Origin: Euprymna scolopes | Lineage: Eukaryota; Mollusca; Cephalopoda; Sepiida; Sepiolidae | Assembly (NCBI GenBank): GCA_024364805.1 | Contig: CM044501.1 | Location: 113,586,145 to 113,650,144 of the forward strand | Length of the DNA: 64,000 nucleotides | Direction of reading: 5' to 3' | Shown here: positions 56,849 to 64,000 of the stretch, in pieces | Layout of the letters: every line of letters starts with the position of its first letter | Numbering within the stretch: the first letter of the stretch is position 1 | Notes under the pieces: generated by a model | Told to the model about the DNA's origin: nothing | The model's input: the letters and a program-made list of their open reading frames with translations, nothing else | Databases searched by the model: none | Made by a program: the position numbers and the translations under genes

Positions 56849-57590
56849 GTTGTTTTTGGCGGCATGCCTTTTAGTGACTATTTAAACCGATCCTCGACCT
56901 GTACACTCTGTGACATCCAAGGCATGGGAATCCCTGGGAAAGGGGACCCTATTCAGATGACGCTTTCCTCCTTTTACGTTTGTCCCCTGCAGTCTTTCTT
57001 TTGTTGATCTTAAAAGCCACAGTGCCTCGTTTTGACAAAACTCTCCAACTGTCTCTGTCTTTGGCCTTGCCCTTTTTTGGAGATGTCAACTGTGTGCTTG
57101 TCGCCTCTGTTGATCCTTGTAATGCTTAAATGAAAATATAAACATGTTAAATTACTGTAATGTCCATTCTGATCAAAGTAGCTCATTTACAGCTGATTAA
57201 CTACATTACTTCCTGTGACTAAACAAGATGGCAGTCTATGGCTTGTATTGCTCAGAATTGATATTTACAGTAACAAAGTGCTTACATCTCCTATTAAATA
57301 TTGTTAATACAAATACATCATAAATGAGTAGGTTAATCAAAATGAACTGTTTTTCACTAATTTCCCAACTGTATTTCCATTAAGATAATTAATGTTGCTA
57401 ACAACATTTACCATTTTTTTTTCTTATATGGACGTAATCATCTTCATAAATTTGAAGCACATCTTTATCAGTTTTCCAATGTAATTTATTTTTTGTAATT
57501 ATTAAACTGTTTTATTGTATAACATAGAAAATAAAAAATTTAAATATTACCTTTTTATTCTATTTTAATTTTTTTTTAATCGATGTTCTT

Positions 57591-57924
<334 letters not shown>

Positions 57925-58087
57925 TAAAGTTTCCTCCCCTTGGTTGAATGAAAAACCACCCAATAAATGTCAACAATTGTACTAAAATGTAAGGTTATAT
58001 CATTTTGTGTGATTTTTGAGCAATTATCAAGACTTGACTATGTCTCTAATGAGACCATTATTTTTTTTTTTCAATCTAACTCTACAG

Positions 58088-58485
58088 GCTTTACACTAAA
58101 CTCCAACCTCTGCGCCATAGCTGAAATGTGACATCTTTGTGCCTGTTTTACAAGTATTTCAATAGCAAGTGCACTAATGAACTCTGAACACTAGTACGCC
58201 CTTGACGACAATATCCCAACAAACACGACCAGCAGCAAAATTCCACCCCTACACTGTAAAGATCCCTAAATGCTGTAAAGTTTTTTACTCAGACTGTTGT
58301 ACTTTGAAATTCCCTCCTGGGCCCGTTTCCCTGACTGTACTGACATGCAGAAATTCAAATGTAATGTGAACAGACATCTCGATACCCAACTCCATAAATA
58401 GTATCCCTGCAAATCTGGTCCCAAATAAGTCTCTCACGTCTAAGTAGCCTTGTGCCTTGTTTGGGGTGAAATGTCAATAAATAAA
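58088..58485 (+). mobile_element. LINE-A 3' end
   Basis: TTTACAAGTATTTCAATAGC, ACTGACATGCAGAAATTCAA, GAACAGACATCTCG and GCCTTGTTTGGGGTGAAATG in order. Ends with AATAAATAAAAA. Confidence 0.7.
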
Positions 58486-58523
58486 AATTTACTTTTTTCA
58501 CCCCTTTATCTCCTTTGTTGGCA

Positions 58524-58730
58524 ATTCTAAAAAGTCACTAAATATTTCTAAATATATATAGAAAGGTGTAGTTTTTTTAAATTTTTCTTTAGATTTTTAT
58601 CACAATATTGAAATATTAAAAAAAAGTATTCTAAAAAGTCACTAAATATTTCTAAATATATGTAGAAAGGTGTAGTTTTTTTAAATTTTTTTCAGATTTT
58701 TATCACAATATTGAAATATTAAAAAAAAGT
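58524..58730 (+). repeat. recent tandem duplication, 104-base unit x2
   Basis: ATTCTAAAAAGTCACTAAAT starts both units (58524 and 58628), and CACAATATTGAAATATTAAA is near both ends. Only a handful of differences. Confidence 0.85.
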
Positions 58731-58907
58731 AAAAACCTTAGATGGAACTGAATTGGTATGACCATGTGTCACAATCATCAAGTCCTGGAAAAACAATTGT
58801 GCAAAAAACTGTACCAGGAGGAAGAAGGAATGGCAGACAAAGAAAGGGATGGGAGATCAACATCCAAGAACAGACACAGTCGATGCTGAGTAGCATTCTC
58901 AATAAAG

Positions 58908-59300
58908 CAGAAATTTAAATGTCAACAGACACTGCTGAACTCCCTACTTAGATTGTCCCTGTAGTTATTGTCCCTAAGTAATAGTAGCCGTTTATGTCTC
59001 AAGCGATGCTACTAGATTAGGCTGTCTGAAGGTATTGGCTTTTTGACCTGAAATGCGCCAAACATTGATGTTAGTTTTTTTTCCATTTCCTTTGCAAAAC
59101 TCAACTAGATCTTGTTCTGCAAAGTTAAAAACAAAAACAATTTTCCTCTTCAAAACAACCAAACCAAACGCCACGAATAAATGTGAAGATATAAAGAACT
59201 TGAACCATAAAATTTTTTGCCAAAATTACTGAATTCAGCATTAAACAATCAAATCCTTACATCTCGGTGGCAATTTGTCTTGTTTGGGTGAATATGAATA
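58908..59300 (+). mobile_element. LINE-A 3' end split by another repeat
   Basis: The first piece (58908-59008: AAAGCAGAAATTTAAATGTC, AGCCGTTTATGTCTC) and second piece (59250-59300: TCTCGGTGGCAATTTGTCTT, GTTTGGGTGAATATG) are consecutive in the LINE-A 3' UTR. The 240 bases between belong to the 47.7-kb family. Confidence 0.5.
59008..59250 (+). repeat. copy of the 47757 repeat inside a LINE-A tail
   Basis: GTCTGAAGGTATTGGCTTTT to CTGAATTCAGCATTAAACAA. It interrupts LINE-A 3' UTR sequence, so it inserted later. Confidence 0.55.
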
Positions 59301-60049
59301 TACAAAAAGGGGGGGGGCAGAAAATTTTAAAGGCTTGAAAAAGCTGGTTGCCAAGTCATTTTTGGCGTCCTAACAGTCATCAACACCATGGGACAGATGA
59401 GAGAAATATTCAAAAGAACTTTTAAAAAACAACAAACATGAGAACAATAGTCGGAACAATCCAAATAATAACTTTTAAAAAGTCGCTGTGTTTGGCAAGT
59501 AGAAATGGGGGTTAACTCTGTTATATTGTTATATCTAATAAGAGGGATGTCGTGTGATCATCTAGTTGTTCTTTCTATTAAATGATATGTTCATATCCCG
59601 TTGTGTGTGGTACATGTATTTTCAAACATACCTTCATGCGTGTTGGATGTTGGTCCATCTGGATTCATCTTGTGTCTTGGAAGGAGACTGGTACCTGTTG
59701 GACGAAGATTCAATCACTCCAAAACGATGAATTAGTTTTATAGTTTATTCACCTCCAAATGTCTCACAGAAGGATGGAAAGTGAATCTCTGGCTTGCGTG
59801 GTTTCTCTTGCTCTCATTTCTACACACGTCAGTGTCCCTCCCCAGTGAAGGGGAGGAGACGACTGTTAAGCCATCCATCGCCTTCCATGTCCAAACGCAA
59901 TCTCTTTGATTCAGCCAACCTGATCACGACTTACACGCAATCCGATCAGCTGACCCTGACTTCCGGTCAACGTGTCTATAATATAATTTACACACCTCTC
60001 TCTCTTGATCCATTCTCTAACATATCCCTTTCTCCTTACCAAACAAGGC

Positions 60050-60152
60050 AACTTTTATACCAGAAGAAGATCGGAGATTACATTGACTGAAACGTTGTGC
60101 AAATAACACTCAAGCTGAAAACATTAGCCCGATTAATAGAAATAATACAAAA
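60050..60152 (+). mobile_element. SINE-1 tail fragment
   Basis: Tail only: AGAAGAAGATCGGAGATTAC, TTGACTGAAACGTTGTGC and AACACTCAAGCTGAAAACAT. A second scrap of tail lies at 59434-59470. Confidence 0.6.
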
Positions 60153-60948
60153 AATCATACCTCATCTAAAAAATTGAAGATTGTAACTTTTAAAAACTTT
60201 GGCATTTTCCAAGTAATTTAGGAATCGTTACTTTTCAACTGAATTGTATTGTTCCTTGCGTTAGATTAACCGAACTTGTTTGGATCGATATCGTCATTTT
60301 GTTCCATTTATTTCTTAACTCTTGTATTCTATTTTTTGTATACTTTTCTTAATTAGTTTGAATGGATAATCAATTCTTAATGGCTTGCAGACTTGTACGT
60401 CTAAGATCATTAATATAATGCTTTCTTATTGGTTTGTTTTTGTTCACCTCCCCCCTTTCTGTCTTGGCGATGCTAATCCAAACAGTCTGCCATTACTGTG
60501 CAATTCAATGCACAGCAGGACTAGTGATGCCGCTTCTAACCAATACTGCGGGTTGCACCCTGCTGTATACATCTACAGCATTACCTGCCACCAAAAACTA
60601 TTGATTTTGCTGCGTATTTATTTACTTATCTACGTTTGTTCTGCTCATTGAAGTACACTGAAACTGTTCTTTTAACTGTTTTGTGGAAGAGCATGAATCT
60701 TACAGGAAACTACTTTCAGAAAATGCTTGTTTCAAATAAAAATAATAAAAAATGAACAAAAACTATGATTACGTTCCTTTGACATTATTCAGCAACTGCT
60801 TGCCTTTTTACTTCCCTTCCTGCACTTTGTTTTCCCCCGACCATATCAATATTCAGAAATTTAAATGTTTAAATATAATGTGAAAAAATATGTTGCTGCC
60901 CAAATCCCCACCCAGGTTGCTCTTTACAAAATATAGCCTCCGAAAATC

Positions 60949-61100
60949 CTTTTAGAGCCACTTGATGTTTTTTAAACCAAATTTTGCGAATTTAGCCTTT
61001 TTTAAATTTCGCTTTTTAAAATTTTTTAAAAATGGCTAAACTGCTTAAAAAAGGCTCAATTCGCAAAATTTGTCCTAAAAGCTTCAAGTTGTTCTAAAAT
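60949..61100. repeat. short foldback element (about 150 bp)
   Basis: The left half contains TTTTAGAGCCACTTGATG and AATTTTGCGAATTTAGCC; the right half is its inverse, ending CTTCAAGTTGTTCTAAAA. Arms are about 54 bases around an A/T-rich centre. Confidence 0.7.
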
Positions 61101-61852
61101 GGATGATCGATTTACATTAAAAACTGAGCATTCCCTACAAATATTTAAATATTGACTTTAAAAAAATTTTCTTTTTATAATCTGGTAAACTAGTGTTCAT
61201 TCGATAATAATCCGCTGAAAGAATTGAAAAAAAGCTAAAAAAAGAAAAAAAAAAAAAAAAAAAAGAATTAGAGAGGGGGGTGCAAGATTTTGCAGTTCGC
61301 CAAATTCAGAATTTGAGTTTTATATTTGTTTATATATCTTGCTACTTTTTTGTTTGCATTGATGATATCTTAAAAGTAAACAGTTAATTTAGTCCATATG
61401 GAAAGTAACAAATGATAAATATAAAAAGAAACTTGACTTGTATAGCATTCAGCTTTCACTGTTATGTTGGTGGTCCCTTCTTTCTGAGGCAGAAGTTTTA
61501 ATCATCTACAAATCTCATTTTTTTTCTCTTTCTGGTTTTCTTTGTTTATTCTCCGCTCCGTGCGTTATATTGTTCATTTAAGAGTTGCAAAATAACCAGT
61601 TTATATGCAACACGTGTAAGACAAAGTTGGATGAGAACTCTGATGTGGAGAAAGAATACCTGGATGCTGAAGCTATTGAGGTTGTTTTGTTACCTTGGTG
61701 ATACCATTGGAGCACTGAGAGGAGCAGGTGATTGGAAGAGTTTTGAGTGGATGAAATATTTTTTTTCTGTCTACCAAGGGAAGAGTCTATTAGGCATGTT
61801 TACGTGAGGTGATGTATGAAAATGAAATCTTGCCAATTCATGAAGATAAATG

Positions 61853-62248
61853 GGTGCTTATTTAGAATTAAACCTATTTGCAAAACAAAAATACAGAAAA
61901 ATCTTTAAAAAAAAAACTTTGATATACATACCCATCACAGAATGAAGATGTTATATTCCAAAAATTATGTAAATTGATAAAGTAGTTCTTTTCTTAAGAG
62001 AATCAAAATTTATGGCTAAGCGAGACAGTGTTTTGATCTGCCATGTTTTATAAGGGGGATTTTCGAGCTGCCAACATCAAAGTCAGCCTTGTAATGGATA
62101 CAATTTCCTATTAAATTTGCTAAAACTACTTGATCAATTTACGTAATTTTTGGAATATGACATTTTTTGTTCAGTGACGGGTATGTACATCATAAAGATT
62201 TTTCTGCAATTTAGTTTTTTAAAATAGGTTTAATTTTAAATAAGCACC
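61853..62248. mobile_element. inverted-repeat MITE close to the PDZ exon acceptor
   Basis: Starts GGTGCTTATTTAGAATTAAA and ends with the inverse TTTAATTTTAAATAAGCACC. Arms of about 120 bases include GTACATACCCATCACAG-like and ATATTCCAAAAATTA segments. It ends about 78 bases before the acceptor at 62325. No clear target duplication. Confidence 0.7.
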
Positions 62249-62325
62249 TAGATGATATGTGGGAGGTACTTCTGCCTCATGCTGTGTTTCAGTAAATACA
62301 GTTTCCATTTTTTTCTTTTTTCTAG

Positions 62326-62988
62326 GCGACATTCTGGTTTATGTAAATGAAGAAAGTGTCCTCGGTTACACGCACCAGGATGTCATTCAAATTTTCCAAG
62401 CAATTCCTGCGGGAGATGAAGTGTCGCTTACTGTTTGTCGTGGATATACGCTTCCCTTTGACCCTGACGATCCAAACACAGAAATAGTCACGAGAGTAGC
62501 CGTATCGCTGCCTTCGGAAAGTGGCACCACAAATACTGGTCCCTCCAATTCACTCGGTTATGGAAGTGGGGGCAACATGGACCAGTTGAACACATCTCAG
62601 AAGAGTCTGAAATCTCTTCCGGACTTGGCTCGTTCCACGACAGATAATAATTCAAATTTGAACTCATCCCAAAGAAGTCACAGTGGAGATTTACTCAACT
62701 CTGACAACACTCCTGATGTGTTAATTCCCAACAGTAATAAACCAGAACTTCTGGTAGTGAACATTGTTCGTGGTGCAATGGGGTTTGGATTTACCATAGC
62801 CGATAGCTCGTATGGCCAGCGAGTGAAACAGATACTTGACAAGACTCGATGTAAGAATCTAATGGAAGGTGACGTCTTGTTGGAAATTAACAATAACAAC
62901 GTAAAGGACATGTCTCATGCTGAAGTCGTTCAGGTACTCAAGGACTGCCCAAAAGGAGATGAAACCACAATAGTTATTCAAAGAGGAG
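62326..62988 (+). CDS. MAGI: MAGI exon: end of PDZ, Ser/Asn-rich linker, complete next PDZ
   Basis: A 663-base exon with 220 full codons. Residues 1-40 (DILVYVNEESVLGYTHQDVI onward) finish the PDZ begun at 57680 and end in the MAGI hallmark CRGYTLPFDPDDP. Residues about 55-138 are a low-complexity linker rich in Ser, Asn and Thr, containing LKSLPDLARST. Residues 139-220 are a full PDZ with binding loop MGFGFTIADS, then GQRVKQILD, EGDVLLEIN, SHAEVVQVLKDCPKGDE and a terminal QRG. Both PDZ domains have His at the start of helix B (YTHQD, MSHAE), which predicts class I ligands (S/T-x-hydrophobic C-terminus). Acceptor: TTTTTTCTAG at 62325. Donor: GGAG|GTAAG after 62988. The exon leaves one base, the phase used throughout this part of the gene. 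Frame extension upstream to an ATG at 62259 is intronic. Confidence 0.96.
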
Positions 62989-63386
62989 GTAAGCCGTCTT
63001 TTTTTTTTTTTAATTTTGAAAGATGTATTTGGTTAATTTATTCTTATTTCAGTCACGTAAATTATTTAGAGTCAAAAGAACACACAGAATGCCAACTGGT
63101 TATAGTCAGCTAACGTATTTGCTAACTTCTGGTGTGGCTGCTACTGGAAATGATGACAAGGCAAATCAGTTCGTTCACTATTTCTGTTGTGAAGTGATTT
63201 ATTGAAATAAAATATAAGAAAAGGACATTATTTAAAATATACAATAAAAATTAACAAAATTATAAAAAGATCAAAATAGCACAATTAGTCTTTATTTGCA
63301 CTTTTAATAAGAAAAATGAAAATAGAAAAGTTTATTTTATTTGAAATTTTATAAGAAATATGTTTATGAAATTATAAAAATACGTT

Positions 63387-63418
<32 letters not shown>

Positions 63419-64000
63419 TTTTTTTAATTTTAACAATAAGTTTTTATTTGAATTTATATAATAAACATATGTTTATGAAAGTATACAAATAAAATTATTG
63501 AAATCAAAATAACAAAATTTCAAGCATTATAAAAAAATGTTTCCAATACATATTATTCCCAAAATAGTTTAAAAAGATTGGAAAAAAAATGTTTTCAATA
63601 ATTCTTTAAAACAAAAAAGATGCAAAAAGTGTTTTCAATAATTCTTAAAAGAAAATAAAACTAATTTCAGTAATTCTTAATTAAAATAAGACTGAAAAAA
63701 CTTTTCAATGATTATTAAATAAATAAAAAAAAAAGAATGATCGGAACATGTAATAAAAAGAGGGAGATATAGGCATGAAAAAAAAAAAGCGAAAGAACTG
63801 ATTTCCCTTGTCACCACTTCTGGTAGCAGCCATGCCGGAAGTTAGGAAGTACATTAGCTGACTATAACTTGCCAGCTCTCTCTATATTCGTCCTTTTCTG
63901 TTGCCTGATTACTTTCTTCTTTTCGCCAACAAAAGATAAGGCGTTTATTCTTAGTAGCAGCAGTACTAGCCTCAGTTCATGGAATGGCAGCCCCAAACAA
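62989..64000 (+). other. start of the next MAGI intron
   Basis: Begins with GTAAGC after the PDZ exon. Apart from the 772-base inverted-repeat element listed separately, it is AT-rich with long A and T runs. No further exon is visible before the window ends. Confidence 0.8.
63098..63869. mobile_element. 772-bp inverted-repeat element, 8-base target duplication
   Basis: Arms of about 80 bases: left GGTTATAGTCAGCTAACG onward (63098-63185) and right 63790-63869, inverted, sharing TATAGTCAGCTAA, GGCTGCTAC and CAAATCAGTT-like blocks. Flanks TGCCAACT (63090-97) and TGCCAGCT (63870-77) match at 7 of 8. The interior is AT-rich without coding capacity. The long arms with 8-base duplications would fit MuDR- or Merlin-like origins, but I cannot choose. 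Confidence 0.7.

Noticed and set aside
59540-60045. Solo LTR
   Set aside because: No matching pair, no clear TG...CA ends with target duplication, and no adjacent retrovirus-like coding sequence; left as unexplained.
60385-60651. 88-codon open frame with possible internal splice sites
   Set aside because: It lies inside the intron that splits one PDZ domain (KTG|D); inclusion would break the fold.
62259-62325. ATG upstream of the large PDZ exon as a gene start
   Set aside because: The exon enters in mid-codon and mid-domain after a clear acceptor at 62325; the upstream part is intron.

Overview
This is 64 kb of AT-rich animal nuclear DNA with two runs of N (39387-40301 and 53985-54133). No bacterial or viral gene organisation is present. 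The only host gene I can support is a MAGI-type scaffold (membrane-associated guanylate kinase with WW and PDZ domains) on the + strand. Four exons are convincing: 32141-32198 and 44331-44395 together make WW domain 2; 57680-57880 holds the first half of a PDZ domain; 62326-62988 holds its second half, a Ser/Asn-rich linker and a complete further PDZ domain. Splice sites and reading phases join exactly across all four, and the protein order matches vertebrate and insect MAGI. A 36-codon candidate cassette exon (55277-55384) and a weaker 14-codon one (56807-56848) lie between WW2 and the PDZ exon and keep the same phase. The guanylate-kinase region, WW1 and the later PDZ domains must lie outside the window.

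The host is probably a lophotrochozoan, most likely a mollusc and possibly a cephalopod. This is inference from large repeat-filled introns, the single invertebrate-style MAGI, non-LTR reverse transcriptases of the type ending in CCHIWAG, and 5S-rRNA-derived sequences close to invertebrate 5S. No species call is justified.

Layout: 1-32140 is intron or 5' flank packed with SINEs, MITEs and LINE tails; 32199-44330, 44396-57679 and 57881-62325 are MAGI introns of about 12.1, 13.3 and 4.4 kb; 62989-64000 is the start of the next intron. Recurrent families are: (1) a tRNA-derived SINE (SINE-1) and a second one (SINE-2), both often flanked by inverted copies of their own tail; (2) two 5'-truncated LINE families, LINE-A and LINE-B; (3) 5S-rRNA-derived SINEs, one apparently fused to a LINE-B tail; (4) hAT-type MITEs with 8-bp target duplications and several other inverted-repeat MITEs; (5) a retroposon group beginning with a variant of ACCCGGCGTTGCC; (6) a roughly 190-bp repeat called Rep-D here; (7) many dinucleotide and trinucleotide tracts.

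The most unusual content is RNA-like. One locus (33618-33694) satisfies every element of a type I hammerhead ribozyme. A 138-bp foldback (45174-45311) carries two inverted, decayed hammerhead copies of a different sequence. The tails of both SINE families keep a related CTGANGA / short stem / GAAA signature without the rest of the fold. All functional statements rest on reading the sequence by eye; no search or folding program was run.
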